From positions 1 to 61,871 of the forward strand of contig JAIEOV010000124.1 of assembly GCA_019750135.1 (NCBI GenBank): a stretch of DNA of 61,871 bases. Reading direction: 5' to 3'. The position numbers were made by a program, and so were the translations under genes. Shown piece by piece: positions 35,299 to 43,880 of this stretch. Source of the DNA: Reyranella sp. Lineage in GTDB: Bacteria > Pseudomonadota > Alphaproteobacteria > Reyranellales > Reyranellaceae. The notes below the pieces were generated by a model that ran no database searches, had not been told where the DNA came from, and worked only from the letters and a program-made list of their open reading frames with translations. Position 1 is the first letter of the stretch; every line of letters starts with the position of its first letter.

Positions 35299-36153
35299 AT
35301 GGTGTTCCAGCTCCTCCACGACGCACGCCACAACGTCCTGCTGACTCGGTTCTCCGGCGCCTACGTGGCGACGGACATCTCGTTGCGCGACAAGGCGGTC
35401 GGCCGCTTCGTGGCGCGCCACGGACTGGCGCGCGGCATCATGGACTACTCCGCCGTCGAAGCGGTCGACATCCCCATCGAGGTCGTCGTCGAACGCTCGT
35501 CCAAGCCGGGGCTCCTGCGCGGCCAGGCACGGGTGATCGTGGCGCCGCGTGAACCCCTGTGGGCGATGAACCGCATCTTCGCCGCGCACCGCCTCTTCCG
35601 ACAGGGCGAGGAGCCGCTCCTGGTGCGCACCATCGAGGAAGCCTACCAGGCGCTGTCGATGATCGATCCCGTGTTCGAGCCGGTGGCGGTCGACCCGGTG
35701 AGCCGGCTCGAGGGCGTTGCACACGACGTGCTGGCCGGGATCGAATCGTCGCGCGGCGCGAGCGACGCCGAGGAGCGCGAACGCCTGCGCCGCAAGATGG
35801 TGCGCATGCTCGACACCGTGCTGGAGCGCGGTCCCGGCGCGCGCAAGGTCAACGCCATCACGCTGAGCGACGTGCTGAATGCCATGCTGAGCCGCGTCAC
35901 GGTGAGCGACTCCGACCTCACGACGACCTGCGCTACCTGCAACAGCCGCCTGCCCCTTTCGCACTACACCATCTCGGCCGGCCGCGAGACGACCTATGCC
36001 TGCCCGGCCTGCGGCCAGGTCATGGTCGTGCTGGCGGCGGTCGACGAGGGCACCGAGCCGGTGCTGCCGGGTTACGAGATGGGACGCTTCATCGTCCGCA
36101 CGGCCGGCGACATCGAATGTCCAGGCGGCATGCTGCCAAAATGCGAGCCATGA
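35299..36153 (+). CDS. Hypothetical protein with STAS-like N-terminus and C-terminal zinc ribbon
   Basis: A 284-residue protein. The first 110 residues resemble STAS/SpoIIAA-like folds (LLTRFSGAYVATDISL, GIMDYSAVEAVDIPIEVV). A charged helix follows (residues about 155-190). Near the C-terminus two CxxC pairs, TTCATCNSRL and YACPACGQVM, form a likely zinc ribbon. GAGAGGCC precedes the ATG. No family name is certain. It could be a regulator that senses or binds a partner. Confidence 0.7.
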   Translation: MVFQLLHDARHNVLLTRFSGAYVATDISLRDKAVGRFVARHGLARGIMDYSAVEAVDIPIEVVVERSSKPGLLRGQARVIVAPREPLWAMNRIFAAHRLFRQGEEPLLVRTIEEAYQALSMIDPVFEPVAVDPVSRLEGVAHDVLAGIESSRGASDAEERERLRRKMVRMLDTVLERGPGARKVNAITLSDVLNAMLSRVTVSDSDLTTTCATCNSRLPLSHYTISAGRETTYACPACGQVMVVLAAVDEGTEPVLPGYEMGRFIVRTAGDIECPGGMLPKCEP

Positions 36154-36196
36154 GCCCCCGTTCTCGCCTATAGTCGGGCGAGCAGGGGGAGTTCCC

Positions 36197-37165
36197 ATGA
36201 GACAGAAGACCAAAGACAAGAACAAGACCAAGGAAACGGCCAAGCCGGTGGCCAAACCCGCGATCCGGGTACACCACCTGCCGGCGATCAAGGCCGGCAA
36301 ATATGCCGACGGGATGCCCTATGACGAGATCCGCTATCTCGAATGCAAGCTGATCCTGAAGCCCAATCATTTCAGCTCGCGGCAGAGCCTTTTCGACTTC
36401 GCCAAGGTGCTGCGCCGGCCGGCCCGGGCGACCGGCGTGATCTTCGATCCCGTGACCTTCACCGAGCGGCCGCTCGCCATCCGCGAAGTGCTGTTCGTCG
36501 ATACCCAAGATTTCCGGCTGTACAACAATGCCTTCATCCTGCGCCGCCGCATTCCCTACCAGGACGGCTTTCCGACCGGCGCGCCGGAGATCGTCTTCAA
36601 GTACCGCCACAGCGATCCGCAGAAGACGGCCGAGATGGACATGCGGCCGCACATCAACGGCGACTACCGCATCAAGTTCAAGGCCGAGGCCCTGCCGCTG
36701 AAGGACGGGCTGGGCGGCATGCGCATGCTCTACTCGCACAATGTCGAGTTCCACATGGAGAGCGCGATCATGAGCGATCGCATGTCGATGGATCGCATCG
36801 CCCAGGCGCTGCCGGCGCTGCAGTGCATCCCCTGGGAGAAGGACGAGCGCGCCGAGCTGGTCGGCGGCACCATCGTCGAGGAAGTGCTGCAGGACATCGG
36901 CGTGCTCGACTTCGGCAACCGCATGTCGGCGATGTGCAACGTCGCGCTGTGGCGCAATCGCGGCGACCATGCGCCACTGATCGGCGAGTTCGCGTTCCAG
37001 CTGAAGTTCCGCCGCCGCGAGGAGCTGACCGACGAGGCACTCGGTCGCTGCGAGGCGTTCTTCCTGGCCCTGCAAGCCGAGGCGCGTGACTGGATCCAGC
37101 TCGGCGCCACCAAGACCGGCGTCGTCTACCGGCTGAAGGGCAACCCGCCACACGCCCACGAATAG
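36197..37165 (+). CDS. CYTH-like domain protein of unknown function
   Basis: A 322-residue protein. A Lys-rich start is followed by segments recalling the CYTH triphosphate-tunnel fold: RYLECKLILKPNHF in the ExExK position, FVDTQDFRLYNNAFILRRR, EIVFKYRHSD, and later FAFQLKFRRRE near the C-terminus. CYTH enzymes hydrolyse or cyclise phosphoanhydrides with divalent metal. Because ExExK is incomplete, activity is uncertain. It has a GGGGGAGTTCCC Shine-Dalgarno. Confidence 0.65.
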   Translation: MRQKTKDKNKTKETAKPVAKPAIRVHHLPAIKAGKYADGMPYDEIRYLECKLILKPNHFSSRQSLFDFAKVLRRPARATGVIFDPVTFTERPLAIREVLFVDTQDFRLYNNAFILRRRIPYQDGFPTGAPEIVFKYRHSDPQKTAEMDMRPHINGDYRIKFKAEALPLKDGLGGMRMLYSHNVEFHMESAIMSDRMSMDRIAQALPALQCIPWEKDERAELVGGTIVEEVLQDIGVLDFGNRMSAMCNVALWRNRGDHAPLIGEFAFQLKFRRREELTDEALGRCEAFFLALQAEARDWIQLGATKTGVVYRLKGNPPHAHE

Positions 37166-37219
37166 ACGCATCCTCCGTGGCCGGGCTGCGTTGCCTGGAA
37201 GCAGTTCCACGGAGGAACC

Positions 37220-37423
37220 ATGGCCAGATACTCGCGCAGCGCCGGCAAGGACGTAAAGAGCGCCATGCGCCGGCGCAAGAAGGGCACGCTGAAGAGCGGC
37301 AAAGGCGGCAAGGGCGGCACGGTCAAAAGCCGCAAGCAGGCGATCGCCATCGGGCTCAGCGAGGCCCGCAAGAAGGGCAAGAAGGTGCCCAAGCGCAAGA
37401 GCGCGCGGAAGAAGAAGTCATGA
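37220..37423 (+). CDS. DUF6496-type small basic protein (short paralogue)
   Basis: A 67-residue, Lys-rich protein. KKGTLKSGKGGKGGTVKSRK then QAIAIGLSEARKKGKK matches the DUF6496 core of the 122-residue protein at 22255-22623. ACGGAGGAACC precedes the ATG, as for the paralogue (CGGAGGAACATC). Its stop overlaps the next start (ATGA). Likely a nucleic-acid-binding protein by composition; function unknown. Confidence 0.82.
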   Translation: MARYSRSAGKDVKSAMRRRKKGTLKSGKGGKGGTVKSRKQAIAIGLSEARKKGKKVPKRKSARKKKS

Positions 37424-37614
37424 AGCCGCGCCCGATCGATCCCGACCAGGCGCGGGAGAAAGAGCGCCTCGAGCCCGGCAGCGAGCCGCAACGCACGACC
37501 CAGCCACAGCCGCCGCGCACGCGCCGCCGCAACAAGGCGGCGCTGCCCGGTAGCCAGAACGCCGACCTGGAAGGGCCGAAGCCGAAGCGAGGCCCACGCG
37601 GGATGAGTACCTGA
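37420..37614 (+). CDS. Small Pro/Arg-rich disordered protein (64 aa)
   Basis: A 64-residue, hydrophilic, probably disordered protein (many Arg, Pro and Gln residues; ends PKRGPRGMST). Its ATG overlaps the DUF6496-like stop, so it is translationally coupled. No homologue is recognised. It ends 7 bp from the convergent DUF2141 gene. Confidence 0.65.
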   Translation: MKPRPIDPDQAREKERLEPGSEPQRTTQPQPPRTRRRNKAALPGSQNADLEGPKPKRGPRGMST

Positions 37615-37621
37615 TGGTGCT

Positions 37622-38068
37622 CTACGGATACTGGATGGTGGTCGGGAAGGTCACCGCGCCGCCATTATAGGCGTAAGCCGCCGAATTGAAGGACGGAGGG
37701 CCCATGCCGATCGTGGCATCGCGGGAGAAGCCGTAGGGATCCTGCGGCATGCCCATGAAGCCGGTGTTCATCTTCGTCTGGCCGGGCGCCGCCTTGAAGT
37801 AAGCCACCGCATAGGTCCCGGGCGCGGGAACGTTCGTGAACGTGCAGGTCGCTTGGCCGTTGGCGATCGGCGCCTCGACGCCCATCAATCTTTTGTCGTC
37901 CTTGGGGAATGAATCGGCCGAATTGAACAATCCGCAGCGGATGCTGCCGGTATTGTCCTTGATGCCGCTCACCACGACGTTGATGCTGTTGCCCTGCTGC
38001 GCTTGCGGGGCGCTCGGCGCGAACCCTGTAGCGATGACGATCGCTGCTGCCAGACTCTTCGAATGCAT
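37622..38068 (-). CDS. DUF2141 domain-containing secreted protein
   Basis: A 148-residue protein. Signal peptide MHSKSLAAAIVIATGFAPSA is followed by the DUF2141 pattern: VVVSGIKDNTGSIRCGLFNS, NGQATCTFTNVPAPGTYAVA and a C-terminal NTGFMGMPQDPYGFSRDA. Expected in the periplasm or outer membrane; the family is unannotated functionally. It lies 33 bp after the barrel gene and may share its transcript. Confidence 0.88.
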   Translation of the reverse strand: MHSKSLAAAIVIATGFAPSAPQAQQGNSINVVVSGIKDNTGSIRCGLFNSADSFPKDDKRLMGVEAPIANGQATCTFTNVPAPGTYAVAYFKAAPGQTKMNTGFMGMPQDPYGFSRDATIGMGPPSFNSAAYAYNGGAVTFPTTIQYP

Positions 38069-38101
38069 GGTGCCCCCTGTCGGTTTGCCTTCTTGTCGGC
38101 C

Positions 38102-39448
38102 CTAGTCCTTCCCTCCGACTCCGAACTTGTACGCGATCCCGGCACGGATCGTATGGTTTGACGGCTCGTAGGTCACGCCCGGCGTCACTTCCTTCTGCTC
38201 ATACTGGCTGAAGCGATACTCCAGGCGCGTCGTCCAGCCGCCGGTCACCGCCGTCTCGATACCCGGCCCCACCGTGAAACCGCTGAAGCTCGTGTCGCGC
38301 TGGGCGAAGGCCATTGCACCGCCGAGCGACGCACCGGCCGACGCCCGCACATTGAGCTGACTGTAGCCGCCGGCCGCATAGAGCAGCGTCGACGGCACGG
38401 CCAGCCAGCCCACGCGGCCCATCACGCTCCACGGGCGATTCTGCTCCGCCGTCGCGTAGGCGCTGCCGCCGGGCGTGTTGAGATTGATGCCGCCGGTGAT
38501 CCCCTGGAACGTATAGTCGGCCATCACGCCGACCAGCGCCTGCGGCGAGAACTGCCAGTCGGCGCCCCCGAAGAAGCCGCCAAGAAGGCCCTGGCTGCCG
38601 CTGTTGAAGCTGGTGGAGGCCGGACCCGCGAAGGTGTTGGTCTGGGCGAAGCCCATGCCGCCGCCGACCGCGCCGCCGAGATAGACGCCCGTCCAGTTGA
38701 AGGGCTGAGAGCTGCCGGCGAACGACTGGTCGGACGACACCACGCCCAAGCCGCCGAACCGGTAGCTGAGGCCGGCGCGGATCGCGTGCGTCGACGGCTC
38801 CATCGAGATGCCGGTGCTGCCGATGGACTGGCGGCCGACCTGGCTGTAGCGGTACTCCAGCTTGGCCGACAGCTTGTTGGTCAGCATGGTCTCGAAGCCG
38901 GGACCGAACGTCCACCCGTTCATCGTATTGTTGGTCGAGAAGCTCGCCGTACCGCCCGGTACGGTCGCGGTGCCGTTGGTGTTGATGATCTGGCCCGCGT
39001 AGCCGCCGGTGAAGTAGAGCAGCGTGGAGGGATCGGCGAGGAAGCCGGCGCGCAAGAGCACCGCCCAGCCGAAACCGGTGTTCTGATTGACTTGGGCGAC
39101 GGCGCCTGGAGCGCTCGCGGAGACCGAGCCGTTGAAACCGGCATAGCTCGCCTCGGCCATCAGGCCGACGAGGCCGCGTTGGGTGATCTGATAGTCGACG
39201 CCGCCGTAGATCGAACCCAGGACGCCGCTTTGGCCGCCGCCATGTACGTTGGTGTTCAGGCCGGGACCACCGGCATCGAGCCGATTGAAGGACCCGCCGG
39301 CGCCGAACCCGGCGCCGACATAGAAGCCGGTCCACACGGGACCGAGATCCTTGGCAGGAATGGCGACCGGAGGCGTCTGCGCACCAACCGGACACGACAT
39401 AACGGCGACGACGGCCACTGCACTCAGGAGTGGGCTGACTCTCTTCAT
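38102..39448 (-). CDS. Outer membrane protein with two tandem Omp25-like beta-barrel domains
   Basis: A 448-residue protein. After a signal peptide (MKRVSPLLSAVAVVAVMSCP...GAQ) come two copies of an Omp_b-brl domain. The first opens with WTGFYVGAGFGAGG (residues 39-52) and closes with IRAGLSYRFGG; the second opens with WTGVYLGGAVGGGMG (residues 252-266) and ends IRAGIAYKFG near the C-terminus. Single-domain members of about 200-230 residues are common in alphaproteobacteria. Here they are fused. The MKRV start follows a weak GCGAAGC. Confidence 0.87.
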   Translation of the reverse strand: MKRVSPLLSAVAVVAVMSCPVGAQTPPVAIPAKDLGPVWTGFYVGAGFGAGGSFNRLDAGGPGLNTNVHGGGQSGVLGSIYGGVDYQITQRGLVGLMAEASYAGFNGSVSASAPGAVAQVNQNTGFGWAVLLRAGFLADPSTLLYFTGGYAGQIINTNGTATVPGGTASFSTNNTMNGWTFGPGFETMLTNKLSAKLEYRYSQVGRQSIGSTGISMEPSTHAIRAGLSYRFGGLGVVSSDQSFAGSSQPFNWTGVYLGGAVGGGMGFAQTNTFAGPASTSFNSGSQGLLGGFFGGADWQFSPQALVGVMADYTFQGITGGINLNTPGGSAYATAEQNRPWSVMGRVGWLAVPSTLLYAAGGYSQLNVRASAGASLGGAMAFAQRDTSFSGFTVGPGIETAVTGGWTTRLEYRFSQYEQKEVTPGVTYEPSNHTIRAGIAYKFGVGGKD

Positions 39449-39508
39449 GCTTCGCGGCAAACTATCACATAGCAGTTGAAGTTGAAAGCGAACTGGGGGT
39501 CGCAACCT

Positions 39509-40624
39509 ATGACAATAGATTACAAAAAGGTTATAGCCGCATTGGTTGCTGTAAGCTTGCTTGCGGCCGGTCCCACTGCCGCGCAGGACGCGCCGTGGAC
39601 CCAATATCGCGGCCTGCAGACCCTCGACATCCCCTTCGCCAACGGGCCGATCGCGATGGATCGGGTGCCCCATGTCTGGCTGAAGCTGCGCGGCAGCCGG
39701 CCGGTGCGCTTCGGCATGGATACCGGCTCGACCGGCATCGTCGTCGCCGCCGAGCATTTCACGCCGGGGCCGAACGACGTCAGCGAAGGCCCCGGCCGGC
39801 TGGTCTACAATTCGAGCGGCCGCATCCTGCACGGCGAGCGCTACACCACCGAGGTCGAGATCCAGCGCGACGAGTACACGCCCGTTGCCACGGCGCGCGT
39901 CCAGGTGCTGCGCGTCACCTACATCACCTGCCTGGAGCGGGCGCGCGACTGCCGGCCGGAGAACAATCCGCGCGGCGTCGCCTTCATGGGCGTGGGCTTC
40001 GACCGCACCGGTGCGCAGGGTACCGAGCCCGGCGTGGCGCGTAATCCCTTCATCAGCCTGGTATCGCTGGCCTCGGGCGCGTCTCTGTCGTTGGTGCGGC
40101 CGGGCTACATCGTGACGCGCGAGGGTGTGCATCTCGGCATGTCGGCCGAGCGCACGCGCGGCTTCGCCTTCATCAAGCTCGCGTCCAACCCGGCGTCGCG
40201 GCCCGGCGTGCCCGAATGGATGGCGACGCCCATGGCCGTCTCGGTCAATGGCGTGACGGGCAGCGGCACGGTGCTGGTCGACACCGGCATCAACTACATG
40301 TTCCTGTCGCCGCCCGACGGCACCGGTCTGGAGCGCGGCCGGCGGGCGCCGGAGGGCAGCCGCATCACCCTCTTCATGCCCGACCAGCGCAACCCGCAGC
40401 CGGCCTATTACGGCTTCACCGTCGGCGCCCGCGGCAATCCCATGCATCCGGAACGCGTCGAGGTCGTGCACGACCGCGGCGTGTTCGTGAACACCGGCCG
40501 CATGTTCCTCGAAGGCTTCGACTATCTCTACGATGCCGCCGGCGGCTATGTCGGCTTCGGCTGGAATGGCCGGCTCAGCAGCGGCTATGGCGGCGTGACG
40601 CCGGGCCTGTCCTACGCGCCCTGA
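39509..40624 (+). CDS. Secreted pepsin-like (family A1-like) aspartic protease candidate
   Basis: A 371-residue protein with a signal peptide (MTIDYKKVIAALVAVSLLAA). It carries two Asp-Thr-Gly motifs: RFGMDTGSTGIVV (Asp71) and VLVDTGINYMFL (Asp258). Their spacing and flanking strands match the bilobal pepsin fold, including a FMGVGFDRTG segment like the GILGLG region. Two cysteines (141, 148) could form a disulfide. Divergent from the double-barrel gene. Pepsin homologues in bacteria are rare, so activity is inferred and untested. Confidence 0.72.
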   Translation: MTIDYKKVIAALVAVSLLAAGPTAAQDAPWTQYRGLQTLDIPFANGPIAMDRVPHVWLKLRGSRPVRFGMDTGSTGIVVAAEHFTPGPNDVSEGPGRLVYNSSGRILHGERYTTEVEIQRDEYTPVATARVQVLRVTYITCLERARDCRPENNPRGVAFMGVGFDRTGAQGTEPGVARNPFISLVSLASGASLSLVRPGYIVTREGVHLGMSAERTRGFAFIKLASNPASRPGVPEWMATPMAVSVNGVTGSGTVLVDTGINYMFLSPPDGTGLERGRRAPEGSRITLFMPDQRNPQPAYYGFTVGARGNPMHPERVEVVHDRGVFVNTGRMFLEGFDYLYDAAGGYVGFGWNGRLSSGYGGVTPGLSYAP

Positions 40625-40648
40625 CAGATTTGCATATCACGAAGTGAT

Positions 40649-40681
40649 CGCCGCGCCGTCCGTTCCATGGGTGGCGCGGCG
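40649..40681 (+). terminator. GC-rich hairpin after the protease gene
   Basis: CGCCGCGCC (40649-40657) pairs with GGCGCGGCG (40673-40681). A smaller ATCAC-GAA-GTGAT hairpin lies just before. There is no U-tract. The pair probably separates the protease from the amidohydrolase transcript. Confidence 0.5.
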
Positions 40682-40740
40682 GGACTAGAGTCGGCGGCGT
40701 ACCGGCGAGAAACGCCGGCCAGTCCTCGGAGGGACGCCCC

Positions 40741-41835
40741 ATGACCACACGCCGAAACTTCCTCAAAGGCGGCACCGCCGCCGCAACCGGAATCGTCTTC
40801 TGCAGCTGCGGCCTGCTCGAGCGCGCGCATGCGCAGGGCGCGTCGCGCACCCTGCCCGTCGCCGTCAACGGCAAGAAGGTCAAGACCATCGACGTCCACG
40901 CGCATTGCCACTTCCGCGAGGCCGGCGCGCTGCTGGGCGCCGACGCCGCCGCAGTGCAGCTGCCGCCGGTGAACGGTGCGGCCGAGGCCTTCATCGAGAT
41001 CGACAAGCGCCTGAAGGCGATGGACGGACAGGCCGTCGACATGGAGGTGCTGTCGATCAATCCGTTCTGGTACGGCCGCGACCGCGAGCTCGCCGGCCAG
41101 ATCGTGAAGCTGCAGAACGAGAAGCTGGCCGAGCTCTGCGCCTCCAAGCCCGATCGCTTCGCCGCCTTCGCCTCGCTCACCCTGCAGGCGCCCGACCTCG
41201 CCGTGCAGGAGCTCGAGACCGCGGTGAAGAAGCAGGGGCTGAAGGGCGCGGCGATCGGCGGCGCCGTTGGCAGCGCCGAATTCTCCGATCCCAAGTTCCA
41301 TCCGGTGTGGGCCAAGGCCGAGGAGCTCGGCGTGCCATTGTTCATCCATCCGCAGGGCGTGCCGGAGATCGGCAAGCGGCTGGCCGGCAACGGCTGGCTC
41401 GGCAACACCATCGGCAATCCGCTGGAGACCACGATCGCGTTGTCGCACCTGATCTTCGAGGGCACGCTCGACAAGTACCCCGGCCTCAAGGTCATCGCCG
41501 CCCACGGCGGCGGCTATCTGCCGTCCTACGCCGACCGTTCTGATCATGCCTGCATGGTCGGCCCGGCCGGCTGCAAGTCCGATGTCGCGCTGAAGAAGAA
41601 GCCGACGGAGTACCTGAAGCAGCTCTACTTCGATTCGCTGATCTTCTCGCCCGAAGCCATCCGCCATCTCGCAGCCCAGGTCGGCGCCAGCCAGATCGTG
41701 CTGGGCAGCGACTATCCCTATCCCTGGCAGCTGAAGCCGGTCGACCACATCTTCGCCTGCGATTCGCTCAACGACGACCAGAAGGTCGCGGTGCTGGGCG
41801 GCACGGCGGCAAAGCTGTTGAACATCGCGGGGTAG
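40741..41835 (+). CDS. Amidohydrolase family protein with Tat signal
   Basis: A 364-residue protein. The twin-arginine signal is RRNFLKGG within the first 12 residues, followed by a hydrophobic stretch and AHAQG. The amidohydrolase_2-type TIM barrel shows VHAHCHF near the N-terminus and IAAHGGGYLPSYADRSDHA and LGSDYPYPW later, consistent with a decarboxylase/hydrolase metal centre (ACMSD-like subgroup). The Tat signal suggests export after cofactor loading. GGAGGGACGCCCC precedes the ATG. Confidence 0.9.
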   Translation: MTTRRNFLKGGTAAATGIVFCSCGLLERAHAQGASRTLPVAVNGKKVKTIDVHAHCHFREAGALLGADAAAVQLPPVNGAAEAFIEIDKRLKAMDGQAVDMEVLSINPFWYGRDRELAGQIVKLQNEKLAELCASKPDRFAAFASLTLQAPDLAVQELETAVKKQGLKGAAIGGAVGSAEFSDPKFHPVWAKAEELGVPLFIHPQGVPEIGKRLAGNGWLGNTIGNPLETTIALSHLIFEGTLDKYPGLKVIAAHGGGYLPSYADRSDHACMVGPAGCKSDVALKKKPTEYLKQLYFDSLIFSPEAIRHLAAQVGASQIVLGSDYPYPWQLKPVDHIFACDSLNDDQKVAVLGGTAAKLLNIAG

Positions 41836-41913
41836 ACGCCATCACGCTGACACGCCCGCTCATGATCTTCCGAACCGTGCGCGATGGCGCGCGCGGTTGA
41901 GCGTAGCCTCTTG

Positions 41914-41947
41914 GACGCCCGACTATGCCTTCGAAGCATTGGGCGTC
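41914..41947. terminator. Nested hairpin downstream of the amidohydrolase
   Basis: GACGCCC (41914-41920) pairs with GGGCGTC (41941-41947); inside, ATGC...GCAT flanks CTTCGAAG-like bases. It sits in the 316-bp gap (41836-42151) before the response regulator. No gene is seen in that gap. Confidence 0.45.
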
Positions 41948-42151
41948 TTGTGCTCGACCGGTGGCGGGCCGAGCTGCTTGCAGCCTTGCCGCAAGGAAAG
42001 CGCGCGTTGAACCCAAAGGTCGTTCTTTCTGCCGGCTGAAAGCGAAAGGACGGTTACGGCGCCGCAAATCGACTCCTCGTCGCAACCCGGGTGTCGTGCT
42101 CGATCTTGATGAAGGGCTGGCTCGTCGCTCTCCGCAGGAGGAACGTTCCGA

Positions 42152-42890
42152 GTGCGCGATATAGCCTTGGTGGACGATGACGAGCTCTATCGCGAGGCAT
42201 TGTCAGCGGATTTGTCAGACCGCGGATTTGTGGTTTCGGCTTTTGCCGGCGGCTCGTTGTTTCTCGATGCCCTGAACAGCGGCCTCGCGCCCGACGCCGC
42301 ATTGCTCGACTGGGCCATGCCGGACATATCCGGGCTCGCTCTGCTGCGCGCAATGAGGCAGCGCGGCATAAAGCTTCCCGTCGTTTTTCTGACAGGGTAC
42401 GCCGTGATCGAGCGCGAGTTGCAGGCGCTCGATGACGGCGCCGCCGACTTTGTCGACAAGGCTCGGGGGTGTGGACGTCCTGGCTCACCGGATGCGTGTC
42501 GTCATTGCGGGTCAACGCGGCTTTCCTCTGGACGCGGAGGCAAAAGCACAGCGTTACGACTCCCTGACCTTGTTCCCCGGTACGGCGCGCGCTCGCTGGC
42601 GGCTGCAGGACGTCGAATTGACGATGACGGAATACAAGATCGTCATGCTTCTGGTATCGCACAGAGGGAAGCTCCTGACCTACCGGGCGATCTACGACGC
42701 TGCCCATTATACGGGTTTCGTCGCGGGCACCGGGGAGCTCGGACATCACGTCAATGTGCGGTCGATGGTGAAACGGATCCGGAAGAAGTTTTTGGCGATC
42801 GACCCGGGCTTTGCGGAGATCGAGAACGTGGAAAGCGCCGGCTACCTGTGGCGCGATCCCGCGCGCGCCCCGACCGCGGTACAGGCCTGA
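42152..42890 (+). pseudogene. ChvI-like response regulator, interrupted by a +1 frameshift
   Basis: The receiver domain (residues 1-105) has Asp8-10, phospho-acceptor Asp53 (LLDWAMPD), Thr81 and Lys103. The OmpR/ChvI-type winged helix (ELTMTEYKIVMLLVSHRGK, HHVNVRSMVKRIRKKF, ENVESAGYLW) is in a different frame. The break is at the five-G run 42465-42469: removing one G restores KARGVDVLAHRMR and a 245-residue protein. The start is GTG after AGGAGGAACG. No sensor kinase is adjacent. This may be a real inactivation, a slippery-site expression switch or a sequencing error. Confidence 0.75.
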
Positions 42891-42975
42891 AGACTAGAAA
42901 AGTTCAAAGGTGAAACCGTGGGGAGCGATCGGGAGTTTCTGGCGTGTGGTCTGGGAAAGGTCGTGGGGAGGTATC

Positions 42976-43170
42976 GTGGAAGAACCATCGGATGCGCTTC
43001 TGGCTGCTTGCCAAATAGCGGGCCTCGTTGCAGCGGCGTTGCTGTTCCCTGGCGCGGTGATTGACCTGGTCTTCGGCACCGACTTGCTCAATATCCTGTC
43101 GCAGGCCGCTCTGGCGGCGTTTGCGGTCGCACTGATTCTTGCCGTCTGGAGATTCCCGAAACAGATGTAG
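42976..43170 (+). CDS. Small membrane protein (64 aa, two predicted helices)
   Basis: A 64-residue hydrophobic protein with two membrane segments (LLAACQIAGLVAAALLFPG and ILSQAALAAFAVALILAVW). I start at GTG 42976 because GGGGAGGTATC precedes it; a GTG 66 bp upstream is possible. It follows the broken response regulator. Function unknown. Confidence 0.6.
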   Translation: MEEPSDALLAACQIAGLVAAALLFPGAVIDLVFGTDLLNILSQAALAAFAVALILAVWRFPKQM

Positions 43171-43304
43171 CGTCCGAGGCGAGGTTTTCGCGGCGCAGAT
43201 ACCTTGTCGGCTTCGAGGTACCATCCCCTGATAAATCGCGTCCCGCACATCCCCGCGGAGCCCAGGCCTGCGTTGCTCCGGCATTGGCTCAGCGGAGGAC
43301 CTCA

Positions 43305-43880
43305 ATGTGCGACTACTCTCTTGAACTTTACTGGTCCAGGCCCGCCACGGCGGGCGAACGGTATGTGCTTCACCGTTTCCGCAGCGGCAGCCGGGGCTTC
43401 GTCGACCCCGCCGACTGCTCGACGGCCATCTGCATGCCGCCAGGCGCGCGCCTGCTGCTGGAAGGATTGAGCGAGCGTTTGCAGCTAGCCTTCGCCGTGG
43501 AACAGTCGGCAGAGGTCACAATGATGCGCCTGCCCTGTCGGGGCAACGTACACCCGGATGGCGTGCGCTTCGCCGACGGTCGCGAAGTTCTCCTGCAAAG
43601 CCTGAATGTCGGATTGTCAGCGGCGTTGCTGCCGCGCGATCTGGACGCGATGTTCGGGCTGCAGGGGCACGAAGCGCCCGCCTCCGCCTTGGCGATGTCA
43701 CCGGTTTCCATCGCGGTCCAAGCGCGAGAGAGTTTTTCCCGCTACGTGGCTCGCCTGCGCGTTGCGGGTAGTGAACGCTTCAGAGCACGGGTCTCGACCC
43801 GCCGGCGACTTCCTGGGCCGGCCTCCCAGCTCCGTGATTCGCAGCCGGCGGATTGGTCGGGAATGGTGAGGCCGACATGA
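43305..43880 (+). CDS. Conserved hypothetical protein (MCDYSL family)
   Basis: A 191-residue cytoplasmic protein beginning MCDYSLELYWSRPATAGERY. This start recurs in a family of unnamed proteobacterial proteins with a shared N-terminal strand-rich domain, here recalled only from pattern. GGAGGACCTCA precedes the ATG. The C-terminus is Arg-rich. Its stop overlaps the next start (ATGA), and three small genes follow in a chain toward the multicopper oxidase. Confidence 0.72.
   Translation: MCDYSLELYWSRPATAGERYVLHRFRSGSRGFVDPADCSTAICMPPGARLLLEGLSERLQLAFAVEQSAEVTMMRLPCRGNVHPDGVRFADGREVLLQSLNVGLSAALLPRDLDAMFGLQGHEAPASALAMSPVSIAVQARESFSRYVARLRVAGSERFRARVSTRRRLPGPASQLRDSQPADWSGMVRPT

Noticed and set aside
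38102..40471. A 789-codon frame extending the double-barrel protein upstream
   Set aside because: The extension is antisense to the aspartic-protease gene. A signal peptide at 39448 marks the true start.
42152..42913. A 253-residue response regulator read in one frame to 42913
   Set aside because: After residue 105 this frame loses all homology, while the +1 frame continues as a conserved winged helix.
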